Shown one piece after another: positions 39,241 to 50,854 of a stretch of DNA of 64,000 bases. Made by a program: the position numbers and the translations under genes. The DNA is from Chanos chanos (Eukaryota; Chordata; Actinopteri; Gonorynchiformes; Chanidae): contig NC_044495.1 in NCBI RefSeq assembly GCF_902362185.1, positions 60,954,889-61,018,888 of the forward strand, given 5' to 3'. Within the stretch, counting starts at the first letter, position 1, and the number at the start of each line of letters is the position of its first letter. The notes below the pieces were generated by a model that saw nothing but the letters and a program-made list of their open reading frames with translations, made no database searches and was not told where the DNA came from.

Positions 39241-42200
39241 ATGGTAAGATTTTTAACACTTTCTTTCTTTGTTGTTTTATCCTTCGGATGTTTTCCAAAG
39301 ACTTGAATTTGCCTTGAATGTCAAAAAATGAGTTTTTAAAAATACATTAGCTTCTACTATGGTCATAAATAGATACAAACAGAATATTTTAGGTTGAAAT
39401 TTTGACTTCTTGTAGCAGTCTGATACAAAAATGTTGGTAGCACTTTACAGATCTGTAATTATAGGGTTATGATGTGGTAATACTATGGTAATAAGTTGTA
39501 CTTATCCATAGATTAAATGGTAATATCCTAGTTTTTACTAAATAATAAGTCAGTCATTTTAGGGGTAACAAGTTAGAAATAAAATGGAAAACTAATGGTA
39601 ATAGTTGTAATTATTCACATTCAAAGTCCATTCAATGGCAGTTTCCTAGTTGTTACCAAATACACAGGTAAATATCGAGAAAACAAGTCAGTAATAAAAT
39701 GACAGAATAATGGTAACAAGTTGTAATTATTTGTGAATAAAATATTAACTTTCCAGTTGTTACTAAATAATTATTAACTCTTGCAGTAATAACTAAGTAT
39801 AACTGAAGAATTCATCTGTAACTCTTGTATAATTTTTACATTTTAAGGGATGAAATGTTCAGCTCTGATAGCATAATATCTGATTAACCAACATATCACA
39901 CTAATTCTTTTAAATGCCTATAGGGTTATTACCCCAAAACATATCAAGGATCTCTACTGAAATCATGTTGTATCAGGGCTGTGAAATACTAATGTACCTG
40001 TTTCCACTTTGTTTCCTACCGGTTATGTCTTTAAACGGTCAGGTGAAGCATGATGTACAAACACAGAATGGACTGTAATTCCAGTGAAATGAAATGGTAT
40101 TGGAGCTGTAAAATGCAAACTTACTTGTTGTTATGTTAGCTTTACATGTAGGCCTACCTACAGACAAGTGTTGTTACCCAGAAATCAATGAGGTGAATAA
40201 GCTGGTGTTCCTTTCTCCAAGGAAAGATAAACAGGTTGTACAAAGAGATATACTGTGTGATTTTGAAATGGTGTAAAACTGTGTTGTTACCAGGTAACAC
40301 AAAGGGAACATGTGATGTTGCATTTTTCAGCGCTGATTCCATATAATATCAGTTTATTTACCTCACTGATTCCTGGGTAACAACATCAACATGAGAGCTG
40401 ATGTGTATCTCTTTTTTCTCCTCTCACTCTCTCTCCTGCAGAAATCTCTGGTTCTCATTCTCATTCTTTGTGCCATGCTGCCACTGACTCAAGCTGCGTG
40501 TTTCGTCACACGGTTAAAACCAGGTAGAATTCAAACCGACAGCTCTATTAATGAACAAACTCTTTAGCCAAGTAATGATGTTCTGCATTTGATCACTATA
40601 AAACTAGTGCTAACCCAAAAACAGAAGGATGGTGTGAATGAGTAAGATTCAGTTAAAGTAATAACTTTCTTCCATTTTCTGTTTTGGGAAAGCAGAGCCT
40701 TTTTACTGTGTCAGAACACAAAGCTGAGATATATGACTGACATGTTGTGCCTTTTCCTGTTTGGTTTGGTCAGTCTGCATGTGTACATAAGCACAAACCT
40801 TTGAACACACCAGAGTCAACCACCACTGTTTGGAATGAGGAGGATACGTCTAGTTTGCATACTACAGCCACGATAGGTATTAAAATAGGTATTACAATTG
40901 CACAATATTAGCAATTTTTTGTTGTTAAATTTTGCCATTAAATCATATCGTTCATCTTACGAATAACTATGGATAATAAATATCTTAAATATAAATAGCT
41001 TTGGGTAATTCTTCAACTATGGTCCATTTTGGTCAGGAAAACTTTAGCATTTAGCATCTAACATATTTTTATCAAAATGTATTGCTATGGTTTATTTCTC
41101 CATTCTGTAGAAACACATCCTATAGTGGCTGTGATGATTTTTGTTAAATAATACATATTTTACTCTAACATTAAGAGGAAGTCATCATTTCCTATTGTGG
41201 AAATTAAGGTTGTGTCATATTTCTTTTAAAATCTCATGATATGTTAGCCAGTCTCAGCAGATCAATATTTACCCCCTTCTTTGTTGTTTCTTTTCATTTG
41301 GAAACTCAGGAAGGTTTATAATTTGCACATTACATGGGCTTTACGCATTTTTTCCCTTTTGTTTTATGCATTTGATTTTTTGTGTGTGTATGTGAGATTT
41401 GTGTGTGTATGTGTGGACAATTTGTAAATACAGTGCATACCTACCCATCATCATTAACAACATTCTAAAGCAATTTAGCCTTGGAAGCGTTTTGGATCTT
41501 TTTAGAATATGAGCTTTTTGGTGCAACAACAACACCAATAAAAAAAAAAAAATTAAACCGAACCAGAAATCCAGTTGGTAGATTGTAAAACTAGCTGAGG
41601 TACAAAGTTTCCAGGATCAAAGTTCAAATTAGCGTACATTTATTGGAAGAAAATGAACCCTCCCATGAGGGCAAATCTCCTGGGTCTTTTTCCAGGTATG
41701 AGCCACTGCCAGGATCATGTGGATAAGACCTGGCATGCTGTAGGATCCTCCTGGAGAAACAGCCTATGCCAGAACTGCACATGTGAAAGATGCTGTGATG
41801 GGTGAGTCCTGATTCCCACAGACAGACACACAGAGATGCCAATAGGTGGGTTTCCATTAACCTGCATAATTTGGAACTGCGAACTAAAAAACGAGTAATG
41901 GAAACATGTGAATTTCAAGAGAACTCTCATATATCGCTAAAAAGTTTATACGCTCACACGAAGCGGTTGTTCAGATGATTCGACAAGGCAATATTTCACA
42001 AAATTGAAACACATTTTTCGCATTTAAGGCACATGAAATGACATGAAGAATCACATGACATTCAAAAACATGGCGCACTACCAACCACATGAAATGACAT
42101 GAAGAGTCACATGACATTCAAAAACATGGCGCATTTCATGTGGTTGGTAGTCAAGATGGAGACATTCTTACAATTTATTAAAGTTATTGCATCACATTCC

Positions 42201-42795
42201 CTCGTCGCTTTCGATTACACACTACCACGGCTATTACGGTGGATATGATCGAAATCACCATGCTAAAATTGATAAGATCTTGCAGATTTAATTGGAATGA
42301 CTATAATGAGAGGAGGAAACTCGGCTTGAATCGCATAACATCACTCAGTGGAAACACAGACCAATTGTGTGTTCGCAATTGTGTTTTGTCGACTTTGAAA
42401 AAAATCTCTTCTATTTTGTGCAAAACTACAATGGAAACCCGCCTAATATGTCATTATGATCAAATATGATTGGCAGAAGAACAAGCAAAAGAACAAAACA
42501 AAACAAAGAAACAAAACAGGACAAAAAAAAAACTAAACTAAACTAAAACATACTTTGTCCATGTGACATTTTACTGTGTGAATTAAATGAATGAAATGGG
42601 AAGAGGATTTGATTTCAAAATAAAAGCCCCATTTCTCACTTTCTTTTCTTTTCTTTTTTTTTTTGCAGGATGATGAGGGTCATGCCCTGTGCTGGCTTTG
42701 AAGTGGAGTATGATTATGAGACATGTACTTATAGGGTTTTCAACCCAACAGATCCCTCTGCAGTATGCTCAGAGATGAAAAGTGTTGGGAAATGA
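39241..42795 (+). CDS. msmb: Beta-microseminoprotein-like secreted protein, gene C
   Basis: A secreted MSMB-family protein of 105 residues. Exons: 39241-39243 (ATG only), 40442-40523, 41696-41801, 42669-42795. The leader KSLVLILILCAMLPLTQA and mature start ACFVTRLKPG are almost as in gene B. Exon 3 has SHCQDHVDKTWHAV and CQNCTCERCC. In exon 4 the conserved AGCK motif reads AGFE, while a new cysteine appears three residues earlier (MPCAGF). The total stays at ten but one disulfide partner has moved. Two extra residues precede the C-terminal VGK. The gene is swollen by insertions: about 0.95 kb in intron 1 (shared with D), 0.69 kb in intron 2 and a 601-bp MITE in intron 3 (both unique). All frames and splice sites look intact. 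Function of the copy is unknown. Confidence 0.9.
39434..40391. repeat. Inserted segment in intron 1 of gene C (shared with gene D)
   Basis: Gene B runs from GATACAAAAATG into unrelated sequence, while C and D carry about 0.95 kb starting TTGGTAGCACTTTACAGATC. The same segment in D is at about 51048-52003. Its right end contains the foldback listed separately. The left boundary is recognisable; whether the segment is one element or nested is unclear. Confidence 0.65.
40168..40386. mobile_element. Short foldback MITE in gene C intron 1
   Basis: The arms 40168-40204 and 40350-40386 are inverted copies over 37 bp with five mismatches, beginning RTGTTGTTACCCAG. The same structure is at 51778-51998 in gene D. 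The family is not determined. Confidence 0.75.
40877..41567. repeat. Insertion in intron 2 of gene C
   Basis: Introns 2 of genes B and D (482 and 484 bp) are continuous at this point, where C holds about 690 extra AT-rich bases ending in an A-rich stretch. No termini or coding remnant were recognised. Confidence 0.65.
41844..42444. mobile_element. Harbinger-like MITE in intron 3 of gene C
   Basis: The termini AGGTGGGTTTCCATT and (reverse strand) AGGCGGGTTTCCATT form a 15-bp inverted repeat. The element is flanked by AAT on both sides. Genes B and D show the empty site GCCAATATGTC at the same place. The interior has a tandemly repeated ACATGAAATGACATGAAGA segment followed by an inverted partner. 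The TIR style and 3-bp duplication suggest PIF/Harbinger. Confidence 0.8.
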
Positions 42796-42825
42796 TTATG
42801 TGATGGATACAGTGAATGACACCAC

Positions 42826-42831
42826 ATTAAA
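42826..42831 (+). terminator. Poly(A) signal ATTAAA of gene C
   Basis: Conserved ATTAAA, 30 bp after the stop codon. Confidence 0.65.
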
Positions 42832-43127
42832 GATCTCACAATGACAGAACTGTTTTGAAGACTCATTCTCTGATTATCTTCCTCACACCCCCCCCTCCAC
42901 CCCATTCAAACACAGCACATGACTGAACAAAAGGAAATAGCTACAGGTCTGGAGAATAATCCTCTTTTTTAAGGAAAAAAAGGTATTTGTCTTATAAATG
43001 TAGTCATATTTAGTAGAAGGATGAACATGGAATGGAATAGCTGTGTTTGGCACTGCATTTCTCATAGTTAACCTCTGTGCAGTCCTGTTTATTCTCAAAG
43101 GTCTGTGTGCAAGCACAGTTACATGAC

Positions 43128-43237
43128 CAGGATCATCATGTGTGAACGTGTAAGGTTTTACCACACTCTCAGTAACATGACCAGGATCATCATGTGTGAA
43201 CGTGTAAGGTTTTACCAAACTCTCAGTAACATGACCA
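43128..43237. repeat. Tandem repeat of about 52 bp, two full units and the start of a third
   Basis: Units begin ACATGACCAGGATCATCA and contain GAACGTGTAAGGTTTTACCA. The third unit stops at ATGACCA and continues on the far side of the following insertion, at 45941 (CAGGATCATCATGG). Confidence 0.85.
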
Positions 43238-45940
43238 CATTGTAAAACATTACAGCCTCATTTAGTGATACTCACTTATTTTTTCTCTTTAAGTCAAAGT
43301 GCTGTGACAGGTTTTAGATATTGAACTCAACTGTATGAGTTTTCAAAAATTAAACTTACAGTAATTCATTGTGTTGACTGATTGAGAATTTTGTCAGAGC
43401 TATATGTGTTCACTTAACTTGTGTTTGTAAGTAATCTGTAGAAAAAAGAAGAAAAAGAAAAAAAAAGCGTTATTGGGGTTGGGTACTTGAGTGCGTTTTT
43501 TGAGAATGAGAAAAACTTTCTTTTTTCAAACCATACAAGGTTGAAGCATGAAAATAATCAAGTTATCCACTGACGATAAGCCATATAGATAGCACTCCAA
43601 TGCCGACAAAAATACACTTTGCGGTAAACAACAGTGGACTACATCGACAAGTGAATGAATTGTTATTAGGATATGAAACCATTTTGTTTGATAATTTGAT
43701 CATTTTGTTCTTAGGGAATCTACACGAAACACATATACATGCAGTAGGTGATTTGTAGGGGGAAGAGGGGGGATGCCATCACTCTTGTTAGCAAAATTAC
43801 CAAAATGCATCCCCATTGTAAACATGCCATCCGCCTATGTACTATATGGTGTAGTATCAGTGATGGTTGGTCTAATACTACTGTAGTTTTGAACAGCTGT
43901 CTTACAAAAGATGTAATTTTCCAATCAAGTTTAAATCCTCAAAATGTGACGGGTAAAGTGTTATGAATATAGTTAGGTTACTTTAGCTTAAAACTGTGGG
44001 TTAAAGTAGTGCAAAGGTGTGTCAAAGGAAAGTTTTCTTTCGTGGACAATGTAATATAATAAATTGTTTTATCTCCCGGTATTCAGTTAAAACAACAAAA
44101 GTAAACCAATAGTTAATTGAACTTTAAAAACTTTAAAACCAATGTTAAGACAACAAATGCACAGTAGTTAAATCAGCTTTTTCAACTTTAGTTTTTGAAT
44201 TGAAACAACTGTAGGTACAATTGCAATTCTAACACAGGGACACCAAAAGATGTAGGTGTGATAGGATTTATAAATCAGTCTCATAAATCAGTCTCATATA
44301 ATTTATTAACCATTAATTTGGGTGTTCAATACTCTGTTAATTAAACAACTAAGATTAATGGGATACGCTAGCTGTAACACTGTGCTACAGTCTTAGAGAG
44401 TATTGCAGTACTAATGTATTACAATTACACTACTAAACCCATAACACTCATGAACAACCAGGTTGATGAAGGTAATTGGGAGTGCTTTGATGGCAGAGGT
44501 TGGCATTCAGTGAATATTGTGGCAGAAACAGACAGGACAACAGTTTATTTCAATGATACTATTTATTAACACAATCAATACTACTTGGCAAACTAATACT
44601 GATATGGTACAATCAATAATCAGCAGCAAATAGAATGATCAAAGGGTAAATGGTAACAAAATGGCGATGAGTCTATGTACAGGTATTCAGTGTAGGACTG
44701 AATGAGTGTTAGACCAGAGATGAGTGTGTGTGTGTGTGCGTGTGAGAGAGAGCGTGCGTGTATGTGGGCGTGTGCCCAGCTGCGCACTGAAGAGAGAGGG
44801 AGGAGTTCTTTGGAGAGAAGCTGTGCGCATGTGCACAGGCAAGAGGTATGCGTGGTATGAGGACGTAGTGCGCGAGCGTGCGTGCTAGGCACCAACTAGA
44901 GTGGGGATGGGCTACGAGAAGCCCATGTATGCGAGAGACAAAAGAATGTCTAACTTGAGAGCTAGTCTCAAGTAAGTAGGCCCTAAACTCAACAACTCTA
45001 CCCAACCCTTAAGTCACGCCGCAATCCCAACGTTGGAGGTGTGCAATCAGTAAAAGGGAGTTAGAGAGAGAGAGAACGCATGCCAGATCTATCCTTCATA
45101 AGAAAATAATAAACGGCTAAAAACCGCAGCGTACATGAAATACAGTGTGTACATTAAAATCATAAAAGAATTCAAATGATAACACTTTCTTCACGTTAGC
45201 CGCATATACTCTTAATACTAAAGTGTGCCCAGATGCCAACCTTACTTTGAATAGCTCATTGCGTGGCGACCAAAGGTGCGTCTTTGGTGGCCTGATGAGC
45301 AGTGCGATTTGCAGGTCCAGGGAGAAGTTCATTTCATTGTCACCTGAAGATCTTCGGGGCTCCGTTGCTCGTCTGATGATCTTTAAGGGTTCTTGATTTA
45401 GTTCATCGACGTTTAAAGAAATAAAAAGGGATCCGGTCGCCTTTTCCTCCGTCGACTACTGTGTGCGTTACAGTGTAACTAGCCGGTAGAAGTTAAAGTT
45501 GCAACTACGCGAGAGAAAGTACATTAAACTTTGGTTGTACAAATGTCTCGCTTCGTTGTTACTTGGTCTTTTTCTTCGGCAGAGAAAAGAGACACCCGCT
45601 GCTAGCGAGCTGCTGCTAGAGCGAGCCGCTGCTAGGGAGTTGCAGAATTGCGGAGCTGGAAAGAGAAAGAGTTTGGAATTTTCTGCGGTTTTATGGCGAA
45701 AATTGCGTCATCACTGTATCTGGTATCTGCTTCATTGCTGTATCCAATACCGTTACAGTGAAATCTGAGAAGATGGGTACAGATTACCCATGCGGTCACG
45801 CAGGGAATTATGGGTAATATGTTCTACTGACCTGACAACCCCTACACAACTGTATTTTTCAAGTTGACTTTACTCATGTTTTCAAGGCAGCAGGTGAACT
45901 TAGGTTTCTAAGTTCAACCAACATGAAATGTTTTACAGTG
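43238..45940. mobile_element. DNA-transposon-like insertion splitting a tandem repeat (2.7 kb)
   Basis: The left end CATTGTAAAACATT and the right end read inward, CACTGTAAAACATT, form an imperfect terminal inverted repeat. Both flanks are halves of one repeat unit, with at most a CA dinucleotide duplicated. The right subterminal TTGAACTTAGAAACC and left TTGAACTCAACTGTA resemble a common fish non-autonomous repeat. No transposase was seen. The interior from about 44520 to 45800 includes a GT/GA microsatellite and may be a nested element. Confidence 0.6.
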
Positions 45941-46370
45941 CAGGATCATCATGGATGAACGTGTAAGGTTTCACCAAATTCTCAGATGTACTAGATGGGG
46001 AGGCAGATGGGGTCCGGTTGACCTCAGGTCTCCCCACTGGAAGCCCGAGGCAGCGGGAACCGGGGAATCTGTCAACAGTAACCTGACTTGCTTCAGCTGA
46101 TCTATATAAACTCTGGACAAGAATAAGCAGAAACACATTCCAGCTAGTTAGCAAGGGAGCTTGTAGCCAGCCCAATGCACATCAATTTAGGATTAATGTT
46201 TGACTCGCGGTTATAATGTCACTCCGTACCACCAGCAAATCTCATGCCTAGAATGCAAGATACGTAACGTGATGATGTTGAAGAAGAAGGGCGAAGTGTA
46301 TACTGCCTGTACAATGTATTTTGTTGCTTTGGGACATTGGAATGACCAGCAGAGATAACTTGATTGTAAA

Positions 46371-48115
46371 GCGTCATGAATAGTTTGGTTTGCTCACCAA
46401 CTCAAGTTAAGTTCCCTTCAAACTGTGCTCAGGATGCGTACATCGCTTTATCAACATTCCGAGCACAGCTTCGGTGCGTTCTTGGAGCATTTGCCACAGA
46501 CAAGTCGCTTACATGTCTGGCAGATGTCACAAGTTTTGTTCCCCGAACATCTGCCGATTTGGCACTGTCTCCTTTTCGCAGGCGGAGAAGGGGTTTCAGG
46601 CAAAAGTCGCTTACGTGCTATCGCCCCCGTTGCCCTTGCCATTTTGTGGTGCGCACACAGCTCTTTCACCAGCTCCAGAATAAATTTCCTTCTGCTTATG
46701 GTGACGTTCATGCACTGTTTGTACAGAACGTGTGCATTAATCACAGCCAGGTCTAGGAGGTTGTAAAACACAGCCACAGGCCAACGGCATTTGCCTCCAT
46801 TTACCGAATACAGCCGTACCATGTTATCCATATCATCAACGCCAGCTTTAGTGCTGTTGTAGTGGGAAAGTGTTTCAGGCAGTTTCTTTGCACCATTATC
46901 AGTTGAAACTGTCTGATGCATTGTGCTCAGGATGCATACGTTTCTCTTTGGCTTCGCCTGGTAAATGGTCAGTGTAACTTTTCCAGCCCTCAGCACCTTG
47001 GTGGAAAATCTTTCAGACTGTGCCTGTGTACAAGGGGGCAACTCTCGTCTGTTTTTATCCATTGTGCCAACAATGGTGGTTTTGTCCGCCAAAAGATTGT
47101 TTGCCAGTGCCAACGAGGTGAAGAAATTGCCTGTTGTGACATTTCTTCCTTCCCCCAGGAAAGGCTCCATCAGACGCATCACAATATTGTCCGATAACCG
47201 TTGACCAGCCGGGCTACTGTCATCTTTCCCTAGATAGGGTATTGCGTTCAGCATGTATTTTGTTTTGACATCAGCGGCCACCCAGAATTTGATACCAAAT
47301 TTGTCCGGTTTATTGGCCATGTACTGTGTGAAAGGACAGCGCAACTTAGTAGGGAACAACTGTTCATCTACAGTTATGTTCTCACCGGGTGTGTAAGAGG
47401 CAATACTGTTTTTCACAAATTTATCGAAAATCTCGGATATCATGGCAAATTTATCTGTCACAAGGCGGGCAGCCATTGTGTTCTTGTCATCAAAGCGCAG
47501 ATAGCGCATGATATCTCGGAATTTCTGCAGAGACATTGTCTGTTTGAAAATGGGGTTTCCCAAGTCAGTAGACCAGTGCTCATCCAGGTTCATGCTTTTA
47601 CCGCCCGTAATACCTCTCAAATAGAGGAGACCCACGAATGCTTTTAGTTTGTCAGCTGTCAGTTTGAATTTATCAGCATAATTTCGATCCGCTTCCGCTT
47701 GAGTGTATTTTCGAATCTTTCCCCACATTTCTGTGTCGATCAAGCACAGTAAACTGCTCAGTGGACTTGTGATATTGTCCTTGGCATAGCACGTGGGCCC
47801 AGGGGTTTCTCTCATTATATCGGACTCTCGCGCTCTCCCCCGAGGGTTGCCAGCAGTTTGTTCAGCCCATACTGTGCCATCTCTAGCCTCTTGAAATGAG
47901 TCCCCAGCACACTCAATTTCAGAGTCCGATTCTGAACCTGAATCAGATTCAAGGTTCAGATTGAATTCGCTTCCGCACTCGCTCTCGTCATCTCCATCCG
48001 ACACCTCACATTGTTCGCCCTCCGATTCCATCTCGTTAATATCACACAGCAGCTCCAGCTCTTGCTGTGGGGTATGTCGCACACTCCGAATCATTGTAAA
48101 TAATGCACCGCGCAA
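46371..48115 (-). mobile_element. piggyBac element with open transposase frame, copy 2
   Basis: The frame 48115-46451 encodes 554 residues of piggyBac transposase. An acidic N-terminus (about 29-75, many Glu/Asp/Ser) is followed by the DNA-binding region, then the catalytic core with ITVDEQLFPTK (Asp250) and GVDDMDNM (Asp427). A cysteine-rich zinc-binding tail ends the protein (about 518-554, CSGNKTCDICQTC and CGKC). The second catalytic Asp is replaced: residues 326-333 read VTTGNFFT, with Gly329 encoded GGC. The length is normal for the family and there is no stop or frameshift. Terminal repeats with TTAA could not be placed. It lies between genes C and D, in reverse orientation to both. 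Confidence 0.9.
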
Positions 48116-49310
48116 CCGTACAACCGCCCAAACCGTGTAGCCGCCCCACTACACAGTGAGCTGTAGACACACCTGTGGACTAATTTATAGCTCTAGATGT
48201 CTCAGAAATGCTAATGTGAATACAATGATCATAACAGCCCCGCCAATGCTGTCATCTCCTTTTATCACCTGCCAATTGCTCTCAAATGCTCTCAAGTGGT
48301 GTTACTATATTGAATGGGTTACCATTTGCAAAATTCCTGCAAACTATCTAAGTCATATGATTAGTTATGTTATTAAGTTATTGTCATTATTTTGCAGTAT
48401 ATTTACATATATATATATATATATATATATTGACTGATACATAAACTGATCTGAGGTCGTTCTAATTCTTTCGTCAACCTAGGTGTACATTACATTTGCG
48501 TTTGTAACATAGACTGTTATTGAAACGTGACCGGTAAGTTTCAAATTTGTCCGGTAAAATAAATTCTCTCCGGACACAGGATCGACAAGAAAAAATTCTA
48601 GAGGAAACCCTGATGATGATGAAACCCTATATATATATATATATACATATACATACATATATAGGTCATTCCGTCATTCCCTGTCAAATCAGATACGGTT
48701 GTTGCAGCACCATCTCAGATTTTGTTCAAACCCTGTCTAAATCGTGAATGGGTCTCAAAACCAAGGCCTGTAAAATATTTCTGTTCAAATTCTCTGTTTT
48801 CCTATTTTTTTCAGCCCTTGATATTTTCATTTTTATAGCCTCAAAAATGCCTTATCTGGGAAGCCATGTTTAGGCATTAATATTTTGACAAGTATTGTTC
48901 CTAGCCTGAGCAAACTTTGTTGGATGGAAGTGTTTTCTGTATGCCACAACCATTAAAAGCCTGTACTGCGTGACATTTTATTTTTATAAGGCCCTAGATT
49001 TGTAAAAAAGTGCAAAATTCTTAAACGAGAGTGACATTGAGTGTACCACAAACCCACATTTTTGCACCAATATGATATCAGTCATTATTTTTTCTGCAAA
49101 TGCAATCTTTTATTAATTTTGTGCCAATATCTGTGGTCTCTATCACTAATGGACATGAAGATATTATGAATAAAACAAGGCATGGTAGCACTTTTTGGTC
49201 ATTGTCATAGGACCAAAATGGTATGCAGAGTAACATGTTAATTGTTTGATGTATGGTTATTAAGGGTACAAAGTCCTTCCGTTTTTCTTTCATACAAAGA
49301 AGGTTTATTT
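48116..49310. other. Spacer between piggyBac copy 2 and the gene D unit
   Basis: No gene recognised. Small (TA)n tracts lie at 48407-48430 and 48628-48662. The rest is AT-rich. Confidence 0.4.
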
Positions 49311-49549
49311 CTGCATTCTGGATTAGTGCCACCTCAACAGCCAGGGTGAAAGGTAGTGGTGGGGGCCCTCCAACCGTTTTACGGGCCTCCACCTTCTTCT
49401 TGTTGGCTGCAAAGTGAAACTCAACTATAATACCCAGGCCTACATTTACAATTAAGGAAACAAATTAGCTAAAAAATATCTGATTGAATTATGTGTTTGT
49501 ACTTGACCTTTACCTGCTGCCAAGTGCGATCCACACCACTGGGGTTCCA
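49311..49549 (-). pseudogene. Myb/SANT-like DNA-binding gene fragment, copy 2
   Basis: The minus strand reads WNPSGVDRTWQQVKVKYK-like sequence, then after the intron KKKVEARKTVGGPPPL and FTLAVEVALIQNAE. It extends further toward the C-terminus than copy 1. It is part of the gene-less relic of the duplicated unit. Confidence 0.68.
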
Positions 49550-49935
49550 TCTTATTCAGAAAGATAAAATGCATTCAGTATTCAGTATTGCAGGCAAGAT
49601 TACATCCAAATTCTCAAAAGTTACTCTGTCAGCAAATTTTTTGCAGTCCTCAATTGTGCAGTCCTTTGTTTAATCTCAAAGGTCTGTGCACAAGCACAGA
49701 AACATAAACAGGGTCATGCACGGACGATCATCACTCTGTTCTCTGAATGTTTTATGGCCAAATCAGAATCAGAGCGAAGACCTATGGAGGTAAATAAACT
49801 TTTGGGACCACTTCATTCGCAAGGAAACAGAATCAATGTCTTTGGCATCACATACACAGATACATAACACTATCAGTCATAATGAGGACAGTATGGATAA
49901 TGAGGACAAAGGCCCTTACATTTAGTCCACAGAAA
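49341..49935. repeat. Gene-less relic of the duplicated microseminoprotein unit
   Basis: It matches 38676-39146 and then, past TGGCCAA at 49755-49761, continues as ATCAGAATCAGAGC like 31101-31210 and 32544-32620. It therefore keeps the arrangement before the promoter deletion and the empty site of the hAT-like element. A stretch of about 60 bp present at 38956-39015 is missing. Confidence 0.8.
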
Positions 49936-50209
49936 AACCATTAAGAATGCACGGTATACCTCCATGCTGACAATGTCTCATCATCTTCATGCTAGAACAC
50001 AAAATGTTTTGATTAAGGGCTACTTGAAACTTGAAAATGAGGCACTTACTGATGGAGGAATATCTAGAAGAGTGAGGACTTCTTCAGTCACTGGAGATTA
50101 AGGTGGTTAGATGCAAAAGTCTTAATCAGCGATCAGCCTTTATTCACATATGATAATCCTACCATTTATACAGGCGCTTGTGTCCTGGGGAGTAGTTGGC
50201 TGTGATGAG

Positions 50210-50490
50210 CTACCCCCCCGGGATGCCATCCATAAATGGCCTTTCTGCATTCTGGCTTAGTGCCACCTCAACAGCCGGGGTGAAAGGTAGTGGTGGGGGC
50301 CCTCCAACCGTTTTACGTCCATAGGCCTCCACCTTCTTCTTGTTAGCTGCAAAGTGAAACTCAACTATAATACCCAGGCCTACATTTACAATTAAGGAAA
50401 CAAATTAGCTAAAAAAATATGTGATTTAATTATGCGTTTGTACCTGACCTTTACCTGCTGCCAAGTGCGATCCACACCACTGGTGTTCCA
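50210..50490 (-). pseudogene. Myb/SANT-like DNA-binding gene fragment, copy 3
   Basis: The best-preserved C-terminus: GGPPPLPFTPAVEVALSQNA, then ERPFMDGIPGG and a stop at 50210. This resembles the NKGRPVAEGIPGG-type tail of Harbinger-associated Myb/SANT-like proteins. A six-base insertion lies near KTVGG. The upstream piece WNTSGVDRTWQQ is at about 50455-50490. Confidence 0.68.
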
Positions 50491-50801
50491 TCTGATTCAG
50501 AAAGATAAAATGCATTCAGTATTCAGTGTTGCAGGCAAGATTACATCCAAATTCTCAAAAGTTACTTTCAATATTGAATCCAGCATAGCTGCTTTGCACA
50601 ACTTGACGATCTTACGCGTGAACTCTGTCAGCAAATTTTTTGCAGTCCTCAATTGTGCAGTCCTTTGTTTAATCTCAAAGGTCTATGCACAAGCGCAGAA
50701 ACATAAACAGGGTCATGAACGGACGATCATCACTCTGTTCTCTGAATGTTTTATGGCCAATGAATCTGCATCATATTTCACCTCCCCCATCCTGTCCTGT
50801 G

Positions 50802-50809
50802 TATTTAAA
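50802..50809 (+). promoter_or_regulatory. TATA box of microseminoprotein gene D
   Basis: TATTTAAA at the conserved spacing, 41 bp past the shared deletion junction TGGCCAA (50754-50760). Confidence 0.75.
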
Positions 50810-50854
50810 TGACACTCAGTTTCTCTCTCATCAAAACCAACTTACACTACAGTC

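Noticed and set aside
44520-45800. Possible LTR inside the 2.7-kb insertion
   Set aside because: It has a regulatory-looking composition and a long microsatellite, but no paired repeat, primer-binding site or coding remnant was seen, so no family was assigned.
46376-47204. Plus-strand open frames of 60-126 codons across the piggyBac gene
   Set aside because: They are antisense shadows of the transposase frame and recur in the other piggyBac copy for that reason.
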